From the NCBI GenBank assembly GCA_005656395.1, contig SRSI01000046.1, positions 1,178,001-1,242,000 on the forward strand: a stretch of DNA of 64,000 bases, read 5' to 3'. The notes beneath the pieces were generated by a model. The model had not been told where the DNA came from. It did not search any database and saw only the letters and a list, made by a program, of their open reading frames with translations. Shown here one piece after another: positions 35,129 to 46,478 of this stretch. A program made the translations under genes and the position numbers. Positions within the stretch are counted from its first letter, which is position 1, and every line of letters begins with the position of its first letter. Source of the DNA: Strongyloides papillosus (Eukaryota; Nematoda; Chromadorea; Rhabditida; Strongyloididae).

Positions 35129-38100
35129 ATTTAATAGAAAAAAATGTTATAGAAAAGGGAAATGTATACCTAAAAGTAGAAATTAAAAATAGAGAATGAT
35201 ATATAAATGGACGTAATATTAATTAAGTGAAATGATATATATTATCTAAAAATATTTATTATTGTTTCTTCCTTGGCCCTATATGCAACAATCTGTTGAG
35301 TGGGTTATTGTGAAGACTGACCTCGTACTGACCTTTGAGTTCCATTTGAAGTATAGACGTTTTTGTGGCTTTTAACTCAGCCCACTCTTTTTTGTTATTA
35401 ATAGAACCTCTTATAATTTTCTATCATTTTATGCATTCTGGGGACCACTCCCCTCATATGACCGGTCAGAAAAAGTATGTGTGGTAGATAGTCTTTGACA
35501 ATCTACCCCCTTAACCGATCAACTTATAAAAAGGAATTTGCCATTATTTAAATTAACATTACCGCAATGATTATATTAGGAAATGAATCGAGAAAAACAA
35601 AGATAATGAAGTAATATGAAGAGATCGTTTATATAAGCTAAATAACCTTTTTTGATATGCAGATACCGTGTCTAGGAAGGTAAACTAAACAACTTTAGAT
35701 AAGAATTGTTTAAACAGTCAATATTTGTTAAGCAAAAATTTCTAAACTTTTTTAATTATCTTTAATAAAAAGTATGTAAAGAAAATTTTAATAATAATCT
35801 TCATAACATTTTAATATATCTATACCTTTATATAAATAAAAAATTTTTAATACTATAAAAAGATAAAGAAAAAGAAAGTTGAATTATATAGATTCTTTTA
35901 TATCCAAAAGATTTTTTTTAATTGTGAATGAAACCGTATTTTATATTCTTAGTTATCGATAAACCTTGTTGTTTTTTTTAAAAAGGACTCATACAACAAA
36001 AAAACAAAGTGTTACATAGGACGGCTGTTGTCATTACTCATTTCGGCATTTATTATTATATCTTTAACTCATTAGCAACAGGCTGACAATAGGCAGCTGA
36101 TCCTGAACCATGTTTCAGCTAAACTGTTAACTTTATGTCCAGATGGTATATGTAAAAACAAAACCGTCGTTCTTGAAATCTTTATTAATAGTTTAATAAA
36201 TCTTTCTTAAGATTTTGTCACTTATTGTTATCCATAAAACAATAATACATAAGAGGCTTTAAATTTTCTTTCTTCTTTTTATCTTCGTAAAACTTATTTT
36301 AATAAATATCTGGTATTGTTAATGAAAGTTTAACATAATGATAAACTGTTGCACTCTCGATACTTTTTAACAAACAGACCGATTCCTAATATTTTGTAAT
36401 AAAGTTAAAAACTTCTGGTCTATCGTTTAAAGTGATTGCCGATCAGCTGGTTCATATACGATAGTAAACATCTAATGTGAAAGTTTTTTTTTACTTTTAA
36501 ATCAGTTAATTTAACAGAACAATGTAATTTTAGAACAATAGGTAAATTAATAGTAGATAAGAACAAAAATTATTGAAAAAAAGATGTAAAATCTTTGTGA
36601 AATAATTTATCCAAATTTTTTCAGCAATTCTTCCAATCAAACGTATTACTCAAAAAACATTGTCCTTAGACGAGAAAAAATTATTCTAAATATTTTATCA
36701 TCTTTCCTTAATCACTCTTGACCTTGCCGTCTGTTCAATTCTTTAACTTTTACCACTTCAATGTCCTAATATGACATCTTTAAACTTAATGAAATGCCGT
36801 AATAATTTTCACATAAGTAACAATGTTTTCATCCTATAATATGCATATAAATGAATTATAGTCATTAACATAAGACTATAACCAGCTTTTTAAAAGATTG
36901 AAAATGCCGACAAAGAAATTGCATGTGTCTTCATATCATTAAAGTCGGTATATCCTCAATGTAGAATTATCATCAAGATAATAATATAAATATATTGGCA
37001 CTAATTTGCATTTTCATCATAATTTATTCCTTTATCATATACCTAGTACTTTTTTAACAATAAACTTTATACTATCTCATTATAAATTGAATAAAAATGC
37101 ATAATATTATTATATAGTTAGTTGATCTCAATTATTATAATTACCATGAATTATCATTCTATAACTTTATATTTATTATTTTTTACAATAATATCGTTTT
37201 ATTTCTGTGAATAAAACATTTGTTTGTTTATGAAATTGTATCATTCAAAATAATAACTTTTTATTTATTCTTATCATTTGACCTGTTAATAAAATTAATA
37301 TTAATACATAAAGATAAACTATTATCAAAAAAATATTGATTTAGCATAAAAATTCCAAGAAAATAACTGTATAAACAACATTTCATCATTTAAATTAATG
37401 TTTCAATATCGCATGATTAACAAAACTGAACAGTTGTATTTGTTTTATCATTACCATGCCATTAAAAGTGAAATAAACGTTCATAATCAAATGATAGTGA
37501 AGTGGATGTACTTTATATAAACAAATTGTACGTGTTCATACATATATAGTGATTACGTCTATCTTCTTTCACTTATCTATATAAATTATTATTTGCATTT
37601 TAATATATAATTCTTTTAAACAACATTATGATTAAATCTTCATTCTTCTACATTGGCGTTTGTTTATCAAAAAAGGTGCATTTATATATATATGGGTTCA
37701 TATGACTCGAAATTTATTTAAGTTTACTTATTATTATGAATGATTGAAAGTAATCTTAGAATAAGAAAAACTTAACTGAAGTTCATTACAAAAACTGTAT
37801 ATCTAATTGTCAACAAAGTTTTCTCTCATATCAACAAAAACAAAGTTTGTGTGATAGATAAACAATGAAACTTTAACAACTCATTAACTAATAACCAAAA
37901 TAATCAATTGTCCTTTTAACTTATTCATGACCTCATCTGTTACCGGATAAGATTGTCTATTTTAGAAACAAAAGCAAATGTTAAGACTTTTTAGATAAAT
38001 AATTTTACTTATATTTAGTTATTTTATTTAAAAACACCTCAATCAACATTCACCTAACAATAGATCTTTTGTTCTTTTCCGTCTTTCATTTCCTTCAAAT

Positions 38101-38697
38101 AAATATCTCCTTTCAAATAAAATTTTGAAAAACACAATAACGGCATTCAAGATATAAAGTATAAATCTAATTTACAACTATCCATTACAAAGACTTTTTT
38201 AATAATATCACTTTACACAACATTAATTAAACTACTCCTATACAAAACATTTAAACCTAATATACATAATAATAAATGTGTTAAAATTAAATGACTTTCT
38301 TTTATTTTCCTTTTATTACAGGTTAACAATATTAAGTAGTTTTTACCACTTTTAGTAATAAGCAATCTATTTATTTAAAAAATAACTCACATTAAGTAGG
38401 ATACACAGTTTTAGTAGAAATTAACATTATTTGATAATATATTTTACTATATAAATTGTTAAAAGTAAAGAACAATCATATTTACTTTCTCAGAAAGTTA
38501 CCTACCAAAAAATTACTCCATATAAAGATGTTAAATTTACTTTAAAGATTTATCTATGTATAGTTAAGAGAACAATATTATAGTATAAAAATTTAAGATA
38601 CTAAATGATTATATTTACGTTTCATTACTGCATATCTTTAAAAATATAAAAATTTTACATATTAATAAATTTTTTCTTTACATTATTAGTTGGTATT
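35129..38697. other. 3.6-kb spacer with possible relic and promoter region
   Basis: It is upstream of the bZIP gene on one side and at the 3' end of the secreted Lys-rich gene on the other. A G+C-richer block (35259-35560) contains coding-like minus-strand pieces. CAGCTG E-boxes in mirrored context lie at 36094 (CAGCTGATC) and 36441 (GATCAGCTG). The remainder is AT-rich. Confidence 0.5.
35259..35510 (-). pseudogene. possible coding relic upstream of bZIP gene
   Basis: The minus strand reads IVKDYLPHILFLTGHMRGVV and VPRMHKMIENYKRFY, then, after a frame change, EWAELKATKTSILQMELKGQ and NNPLNRLLHIGPRKKQ to a stop at 35259. It lies 130 bases upstream of the bZIP start. Both strands keep some open frame here, so it may equally be conserved regulatory DNA. 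No family was identified. Confidence 0.25.
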
Positions 38698-39315
38698 TTA
38701 TTTGTTTGCCTTTTTAACTGAATTTTTTCCTCCATCTGCCTCCTCAACAACTTTTAATGATTGATCTTTATCAATAGGAAGTGAATAAACATTTTTTAAT
38801 GTATCATCACCATCTTTGAGATCTTCATCACATGTATTTTGTGTTTTTTCGAGATTCATTTTATCGGCAGCTGGATCATCTGATTGATCGAAAATATTAA
38901 CTTGGGTCGGTGCCGCACTGGCGCAATTATTGAGTGACGATTTATTTACTTGAGCAGCAACAACATTCCCGTTACTGTCTTTAACTTCATCCGCACCCTT
39001 TACAGTTGGTTTTTTTGAAGCTGGATCTTGTGCATTTTTCTTCTCTACTTTCGATTTTGATGGAATTTCATTCTGCATTTTTGATGGTGTTTGTTGTCCT
39101 TTCGCCTCAGTATCAGTAGCCAATTTTCCTTGACTTGTAGCACCTACTCCAGCCGCAGTTGTCTTAACCTTTCCTGTCTTTTTACCCGTCGTACTCGCAT
39201 CGCTGACTTTTACAACTTTCCCAGAAACTCCCTCTCCAACCTTCTTTTTCTTTCCTGCACATGAGATTAAGAAGGCGAAAGTGAAAAAAATAATACAATT
39301 TAATATTTGAATCAT
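38698..39315 (-). CDS. secreted Lys/Ser-rich low-complexity protein, 205 aa
   Basis: The frame is open from 39432, but the best start is ATG 39315, which gives MIQILNCIIFFTFAFLISCA, a good signal peptide with a small-residue end. The mature part starts with a basic run (GKKKKVGEGVSGKVVKV) and continues as disordered Lys/Ala/Thr/Ser-rich sequence with many Asp and Glu toward the C-terminus (DGDDTLKNVYSLPIDKDQ), ending KKANK. No cysteine pattern or known domain is present. G+C is higher than in the flanks and codons are varied, supporting real coding. The 5' extension would add a very hydrophobic AT-rich 39 residues, not adopted. Function is unknown; secreted or ER-lumenal. Confidence 0.65.
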   Translation of the reverse strand: MIQILNCIIFFTFAFLISCAGKKKKVGEGVSGKVVKVSDASTTGKKTGKVKTTAAGVGATSQGKLATDTEAKGQQTPSKMQNEIPSKSKVEKKNAQDPASKKPTVKGADEVKDSNGNVVAAQVNKSSLNNCASAAPTQVNIFDQSDDPAADKMNLEKTQNTCDEDLKDGDDTLKNVYSLPIDKDQSLKVVEEADGGKNSVKKANK

Positions 39316-39593
39316 AATATAACCATTAAATTCTAACATAAAAACACCAACGATACCATATTTTATGTGAAATATATCATTGAAATAACAATTTAAAAAA
39401 GTAAATTTATATGCAAAAAAAACAATAAACAAAAATTACTTAATTAAAAACAAATAACAAAGAAAAAACAAATCAAAACGTCTCGATAACGCTTCTTCAA
39501 CAATCATTAAGTTCACTATACATCACCCTTCTTTAGCACTAGAACCTTCCTCAACCGGTTTAAGTTTTTGAAAAGAAAAAAGTACGAACATTG

Positions 39594-39927
39594 TTAACCA
39601 CCAACAGCAAAGGTACTACCTTCAGGAATATTTTGATTTTGGGTATCGCTGTTAGATGATGGTAGTGATTTAACTCTACGAAAAAGGAGCACATGGCGTT
39701 CAGGACCATGAATCATATAATGTTCCCATCCTGGAGATTGCCTAATACCTAAACTTCTCCACTCATTTTCTGTCATTAAACGGTTTGTAGGTATCCTTCT
39801 TATAAGATTTTTCGGTACGTGAACATGTCTAAAGAGACATTAAACATTTTACGACGTGAACAGTAACTTACCTGTACTCAAATTTATCATCCTCATATTT
39901 TGGTGAATAATAAAAATCGTTATACAT
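39594..39927 (-). CDS. cyclin-dependent kinase regulatory subunit (CKS), copy 1, 96 aa
   Basis: Exon 1 is 39927-39872 and exon 2 is 39828-39594; 291 nt in frame. MYNDFYYSPKYEDDKFEYRH is the CKS first strand, followed by [35 protein letters not shown] and a 20-residue polar tail. The CKS fold binds CDK1/CDK2 and a phosphate-bearing partner. The usual HEPEPHILLFRR hinge is HGPERH here, as in copy 2, consistent with a nematode variant. Compared with copy 2, residues after the first strand are changed (PKNLIRRIPTNR instead of [12 protein letters not shown]), so this is the more divergent copy and may have a special role. The intron is at exactly the same place in both, showing tandem gene duplication. 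Confidence 0.92.
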
Positions 39928-40409
39928 CTTATCTTTTCCCTTTAAAAGTACAACCAGTGGATATTCTAAGGGATTTTATGTAAATTATTATATAACCTTT
40001 TCTGACTATACGAAAGACCGAGCAACAGAAACAAAAAAAGAGAGGAAAGTACGAATTTAAATGTAAGAAAAAAATATATATTATATAAGTGCATTTGCGT
40101 TATGAGAGACAGATGAAATTAACGTGAAAGTCACGTCACCTATATCCTTACGATAGTAGGTAAAACTTCTTTAACCGCCAAGTTCAAAGATTGTTTAAAA
40201 GTTCTCATAAGTGGAAACTGGTAAATTGATAAGTATTTTATTAGAGAAAAATGATGCTATGAATAAAAAAATACTAAGAAAGGCTACTTATATTGTAGAT
40301 ACAGGATTGTAAAAATTTGAAATTCTGACTGAGGTTGATTTTATCACATGGGGAGAGTTCTTTAGAGACACTTAGTTATATATGTATTGCAATAGTAAGT
40401 AAGGTGTTC
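39928..40409. promoter_or_regulatory. intergenic region upstream of CKS copy 1
   Basis: The 480-base spacer includes ACCGCCAA (40174-40181; TTGGCGGT on the coding strand), a one-base-off E2F-like site, and GTGAAAGTCACGTCAC near 40119, containing a CRE-like CACGTCA. These could drive copy 1. Strength is not known. Confidence 0.35.
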
Positions 40410-40737
40410 CTACCCATGAACACCTAAAGCAGCATTGTTAGTTATACCTTGTCCACACTCCTTAGAAACTGCTTTTGGTCGACGGAACAGCAATACATGA
40501 CGCTCTGGACCATGAATCATATAATGAACCCATCCCGGAGACTGTTGAATGCCGAGTTTACGCCATTCTTGTTCAGACATTAGACGGTGTTTCGGTACCA
40601 ATTTCGCAACTTCTTTCGTAACATGAACATGTCTAAAAGCAATATAGTAACATTATTAAAAAATAGAAGAAAAAAAATTACCTGTACTCATATTCATCAT
40701 CTTCATATCTTGGAGAATAGTAGAAATCATGACCCAT
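40410..40737 (-). CDS. cks-1: cyclin-dependent kinase regulatory subunit (CKS), copy 2, 92 aa
   Basis: Exon 1 is 40737-40682 and exon 2 is 40632-40410; 279 nt in frame. [20 protein letters not shown], then [40 protein letters not shown] and [14 protein letters not shown]: every conserved strand of CKS1 is present, including the LGIQQSPGW phosphate pocket residues. It is closer to animal CKS1 than copy 1 and is the likely canonical gene. It binds CDKs and is needed for mitosis. The polar tail ([11 protein letters not shown]) is short. An E2F-like palindrome lies about 110 bases upstream of the start, fitting cell-cycle control. Confidence 0.95.
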
Positions 40738-40848
40738 CTTTAAAACGATGAAATAGCAATTATATTGAAGGAACGATTACAACTAAATATAAAACGATAT
40801 ACTAATACAATGCAAAAAGGGGCAAATATATATAATGACAAATGTAAA

Positions 40849-40861
40849 TTTGGCGCGCAAA
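40849..40861. promoter_or_regulatory. E2F-like site TTTGGCGCGCAAA
   Basis: TTTGGCGCGCAAA contains a full E2F/DP core (TTTGGCGC) and is nearly symmetrical. It lies about 110 bases upstream of CKS copy 2, on its promoter side. A 13-mer with seven G/C bases is not expected by chance in DNA this AT-rich. Confidence 0.65.
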
Positions 40862-43800
40862 ATGCAATCGAAATATAATAGTACAAGAAATTTCTTAGTA
40901 CGAAATATGTAAAGGAAGGCGTAAAAAACATGGCACTTCTCTAAACTTTAAAAATAATAATTTCCTTGCGCAGTGTGTATTTTATATTTTTCACGTGATT
41001 TTGATGAAATTGTTTTCGAAGTAGATGGATAATTTTCTGTGTATGGGGAATTTTGAATTTTCTTTGTTTTCTTATTGTTGAACAAAGAGTATTGTGTGAA
41101 AAAGTGATTAGGAATAATGTTGTAATTTAAATTTGCAGTCTCTTTTTATACGATTACGCAATTAAAGTTTTTTTCCCTATATAAATGTTAATTTGAATGT
41201 ACAAATCAATGCAAGAGAAAAAAAACAGTGAAACAAATGTAATAATTTTGATAAGTAATTTTGCACATTGATCTTTATTTTTAGATATAGTAAACAGTCA
41301 TTTTATAATAAACGAGGAGTTTTTTAACAATAAAGCAAGTATTGAGTCATAAAATGTTAATGTTTACAAATCATTCAGCCTTAATTGAATCTTTGTATCA
41401 ACTTCAAAAGAGCATTATTACTTTAACCAATGTAACTATTATCAAAGAAAATAAAATTATTAAAGTGAAATATTTTTGACGCATGGCTAACAACTAGTAT
41501 AGCATTTCCTCTTCTACATATATGTCATAAAACAACATAATTTTTATTTTCTAAATAATTTCAATTCAAGAGTGGTTGTTCATTAGGAAAGTAATGTAAT
41601 TTCATTCGTCTTTTTATATGTTTGTTGTTAAAATCCTTCTAAATTGTCATTTATCAAAGTATTTTATGATGATATAAAGTTTTATTCGTCGCTGTGATAT
41701 GCATAAATTTGTCGAATGTATGCACTTTTTTTATGAAATAATGTGTGAAATAAATGTCTATAATACCTTCTGATTTTTCTTTTAACATTAAAAGTCTTTA
41801 CAATAAATTTCTCATCTAATTTCCCAACCTATTATTATTATAAAGATAAATGAAGTATAAATTATCAAACGGTTTCTTATGATTAATATTTTGTTATCAG
41901 CTTAATAGAAATATTTAGTTGAGAATTTAAATATTCCATTACTAAATTATGAGAATTCCTAGTGGCTATAAATTTTTAATGACAATTTCAGATTATGATT
42001 TGATGACATTTTAGTATGGATGTTATTCCAAGGATGTGACATGCAATGTAATTTACCATGTTAGATCAAAAATTAATGATATTATTTTATAATTAATGCC
42101 AACTATTCAAATGTTGATAGTGACCTCACTGTGAGATGTCAGATTATTGTAATTTTTAACTGTAAATTTTCTTACTATAATCTATTATTTACTATCAAAT
42201 TAGCTGGGAAATACTTTTTCCATTGTGCTATCACATTTGTTTTTGAGTGATGGGAGCTTTTACACTATTAGCATTGTCCTGTTTTCATTATTTTTAAATG
42301 TTCCTCTTAATATTAGATATTTATTATTTTTCTATTTATTTTCCTGTCTATTGATATTATGTGATAAGGGAAGAGTATTGTATATTTTTTTCATCTTTAA
42401 AATTTTTTTTTTGAACAATGTTTTGTAGGGTAGTAATGATTTATTAGTTTTAAAATAGCAATAACCCTGATTTATTATTTTTCGTAATTGATTAGATTAT
42501 AAATGTTTAAATAATGTTTGTATTTTTTAATACTCTATATTTATATTTATAAAAATATTATGTGTAAAGAAATTAAGTAGTAAAATTTATTATTGATGTC
42601 TATTTTTGTAAAAGACGAATTAGTATTTCTTACAAATTTATATGTGTATATGTTTCATGTTTAATTCATCGAAAGAAGTCTTTTCTTGACAGAAACTACA
42701 AAGAAAGTTGTTCTAGCTATCTTCTGGTACTTAATAAAGGATAATGTAATAAGAAAATATTACTAGTATTACTTTAGTTAATGTAATTAGATTAAACTAA
42801 AATGTGTTTCTTTAACATGTAGGATATTTCATGGTTAATTTACTATCAAAAGTCTATATTTGTATTAGTGTTGATACTTTCACATTGTAATCTTGGATGT
42901 TACTAAAAAATAAATATTTTTGCTGCTGGGATGTTTTATATTAACTTCTCATTACTATAAACAATGATTAATACTTCAAACTTTTTTTCACATGATTAAA
43001 TTACTACATGTTACAATCTAAAAATAATATAGATATATTTTATTTTAAGTTGTCTGATAGAAATGTATTATAAACACTACTTTAGGTAAAACAGGACTAT
43101 TAGGTATATTATACAACTAGCTATAGAGTAATAAGTTTGCTTTTAAGTAATAAAAATTTTCGTGACGATGATTATATTTAATCCATTAATAATACATGAT
43201 TTATCATTATATTATATTTATTTTTGAAATCTTTTCATTTTTATATGATCATAATTTTAAAATAAATATACGTTTTTAAGTTAGGAGAGTAGAATAATAT
43301 ACGTATGTATGTATTACATATAAATTCATTTAAAAATAATTCTTTACTTCTAACTAAGGCTACATAATGAAAGTGAGAATTATTTATGTATTATCATAAA
43401 CATATAAAACTTAGTATGGTGCCATTTCTACATGCATTTATTCAATTGAATTGTATGATGTTAGATTTCCTTTTCTTATTCTCCTAATATATTTTCTTAA
43501 TTATCTTAACACTTGTATTTCCACGCAATATTGCTGTGTCTTAATGAAATGAGGTTATATAAGTTTATGGTAACACTTCAGAATTGTCCTTTTCCTATCA
43601 TTTACAAATGCATGAATTCTCATTATTTTTGACTTTTATATACAATTTACCATCATTATTATCATATGCATAAATAAAAAATATTTAACATATCTTGTAT
43701 TATTAAAAATTTGTGTTTTTAGACATATATTATATTGAGGATATTGAAATTGTATTGGTAGATGATGATAGTACTGTTTAAGTGAGTATTTAACAGAATG

Positions 43801-44832
43801 TTTATCTTAGAGAACGGCCTTTTTAGTTTTATATGGAATGAATGAATATATATATTTATTACACAATTTATATTCATTTCAATCACAATTATATTTATAC
43901 TCCTTTTCATGACATTTTTAATCACAATGAGAGTTGAGTTCAGTATCCCTCAAAATCAACTATTTTCAGATCACACACATTTATAATTTTATTATTTCAC
44001 AATATAAAAGAAGAGATAAAGAAGAATGAAATTATTATTATTTTCTGTCTTACCTTTTCATCTCCAATTGATCACTACTTTTGCCTCCCGTTAATTTTCG
44101 TATGTATATTTTCAAACCAGTTATTTTATGGTAATTATGCTAACCTACACTTTAATCTTTTTTACTTCTCAATTACTATTTAAAAAACATCGCTTTAAAG
44201 ATATTTTTCAAAAGTTTTGTTGACTTTTTGTAAAAAAAATCGAGTACTTTTAAAGAAGAAATGCAACGTACTAGAAATATCTCTATACTCTTTATGGAAT
44301 GATTAATATTTCCCTCAAAACAATATGGTTTTTAAAGTAATTATTGGTCTAATATCATTTTTTTTTCTTGTTGACGACAATTATTAAAGTATTTAAGTTA
44401 TATGAAATAAAATATATAAGAAAATATCTGTACTCCTTTGCTTTCGCTTGTTTATTTCAAGTTGCCATTTTATAAATATATATTACCTACATACAGGTAT
44501 AAAATGTGATATATATTAATATTTCCTTCGTTATAATATATATATATTTAATATCCGATAATAATTGCCAACTGTCAGCTTTATGGTTTCTGTTTATAGG
44601 TTTAGTCTTCATTAACTTATAAAATTTATACATTTTATATTATTATTTACATGGAAAGTCGTGTTAGTGGAAAATTAAAAATGTGCGTTCTATTTTTTAA
44701 TTTACCTTATTTATTTTATCATCTTATTTGTTTTACTTACAATTATATGCTTATCCGTCATCTTGCTTGATAATACATGTCATTTTAAATTTAGTTTTTT
44801 TTAAAGGTTTTTTATCTTTTTAGTAGATAATT
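40862..44832. other. 4-kb AT-rich spacer
   Basis: Between divergently transcribed CKS copy 2 and the RRM gene. No convincing gene, repeat or RNA. Small open frames (for example 42225-42428) are hydrophobic, T-rich noise. Confidence 0.6.
44822..44823 (+). other. likely trans-splice acceptor of the RRM gene
   Basis: TTTTTATCTTTTTAG ends at 44823, nine bases before ATG 44833. A strong pyrimidine tract makes an SL acceptor likely. Confidence 0.45.
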
Positions 44833-45847
44833 ATGACTGATTCTGTTAGTAGTGCAATTTTACAATCTAATCCACAGTTGATATCTTATAATACTGCTTT
44901 AAATGGTGTACCAGGATTAATTTCATTGCAAGGAAGTGAATTACTTATGTATCCAAATGCAAGAGCTACAGGATATAGCGCAATTCCTGGTACTCATTAT
45001 TCATTATCACCAGATCTTTCGGCATTGTAAGTTTAATTTACTGCTTTTTTTTACATTTATTTACAGACAAGTTATTTCTAAACAATCCAGAGATGTCAGT
45101 TATGATACTTCATCAAATGATCCAATTTTACGTAGGTCAAGAGTATTTGTAGGATCGTTAAATTCAATGATTGTAAAAAGACCAGATTTGATCACTTTAT
45201 ATTCAAACTATGGAACACTCCTTGGTGTTACATTATTTAAAAATTATGCATTTCTTCAATTTTCTTCTCCACATGAGGCAGATTCAGCTGTAGCACATAC
45301 AAATGGTTTATTTTTTCAGGGTCAGATTCTTGATGTTAAATTAGCAATTAAAAACATGAAAAATCCTTCTAGAGGAACACCAGATACAACAAATGCCAAA
45401 GATGAATCACGTTCTTTAAAACGTACTTCTCCGACTCCATCAGAAACTAGTGATGAGACTGTATTGGATGTAAAAAAAAGATGTATTGAAGGGATTAATG
45501 GGGAAAATCATATTGCTGCAACATTAGAAGCTTCCAGCGCAAGAATAAACTTTTATGATCATGGTATGGTTGACACTTTAATATGTGGGAAATGTCGCTA
45601 TGTAACTTCAAGTTTCACAGATTTCCGTGAGCATAGAAAACGTCCATGCCCGAGTTTAGAGAAATCTGGGAACAGAAATGAAAGATTACAATGCATGACA
45701 TGTTGCTCAGTCTTTGAATCTGATTCAGATCTCATAAACCATCTTTCAGTTGACCATAATATGGCACTCTATCGTCGTTTCGATGATCACTCTCCAGCAT
45801 CACTCGTTGAGGAGACAGGTGGATGTAAAGAAGAAAAAAAGGAATAG
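44833..45847 (+). CDS. RRM RNA-binding protein with zinc-finger-like C-terminus, hnRNP C/RALY-like, 324 aa
   Basis: Exon 1 is 44833-45026 and exon 2 is 45067-45847; 975 nt in frame. One RRM spans residues about 89-160: RNP2 is VFVGSL (91-96), RNP1-like KNYAFLQF (123-130), closing with GQILDVKLAI. The signature RVFVGSLNSMIVKRPDLITL with Y-G-x-L-x-G is that of the hnRNP C/RALY RRM. A Lys/Ser linker (KRTSPTPSETSDET) leads to two cysteine/histidine elements: LICGKCRY...FREHRKRPC and LQCMTCCSVFE...LINHLSVDH, the second a good C2H2 finger (C-x2-C-x12-H-x4-H type). hnRNP C/RALY proteins bind uridine tracts in nuclear pre-mRNA; the zinc-finger addition is not found in the vertebrate ones I know. The fusion suggests a nematode-type pre-mRNA or RNA-processing factor. 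Confidence 0.8.
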
Positions 45848-46110
45848 TTATTCTAGAAGAATTAATTAATTTTAAAATTTATATTAATAGTATAAAAGTA
45901 TTAATTTGTCCAAAGAAGGAAATTATATAAAAAAATCAATTTATGGTTTGACTGAGTATTTAGAAAAAAAATTAATAAGGCATATATTCCTATTTACAAC
46001 CGGTCAATATATTATTGTAATTTATCGTTGTTTTTATAAAATATAAATAAAGAGAGTATAATATAATTATTTTATGTATTGTAAATATTTAGAACAATTT
46101 AATTAAAAAC

Positions 46111-46478
46111 TTAATATCCAACTAAAGAAAGAGCAGCTTTAATTGGATCTCCTTCGAACTTTTGCAATCTTTTTTCTACATTGACTTTACTCATTTCAAA
46201 TCCATCCATTAATATTTGTACATGTTCTTTGTTTAATTTTACGGGTACTTTTTTTACTTCTGGTTTGTTAAAAGTTAACTTAGCAAATGATTCATTTAAA
46301 CCACCAATATTTTCATCTTCTGTAGCAAAATAATCGGCAACCTATAAAATAATGTAACATAGTTATACCTCCAAAATATTATCACCTTTTTTAAATCTTC
46401 TGTCCCGAGATTATACTTTGGAACATTTGGTTCCTCAGAATCTTTATTATCAGTCTTTTTTTTATCCTTTCCTGGCAT
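46111..46478 (-). CDS. HYPK: HYPK-like NatA-associated protein (UBA/NAC-alpha-like), 107 aa
   Basis: Exon 1 is 46478-46386 and exon 2 is 46341-46111; 324 nt in frame. Start MPGKDKKKTDNKDSEEPNVP; then GTEDLKKVADYFATEDENIG matches the D-L-x-x-V-x-D-Y helix of HYPK. The C-terminus KLNKEHVQILMDGFEMSKVN and ALSLVGY matches its UBA-like NPAA domain (human: E-D-L-E-L-I-M-T-E-M-E-I-S...). Length (107) is near the 121-129 of mammalian HYPK. HYPK binds and regulates the NatA N-terminal acetyltransferase (NAA10/NAA15) at ribosomes and acts as a chaperone. A NAC-alpha relative is the alternative, but the NAC domain is absent. Confidence 0.85.

Noticed and set aside
42225..42428. 67-codon plus frame, T-rich
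   Set aside because: Phe/Leu/Ile noise expected from T-rich DNA.
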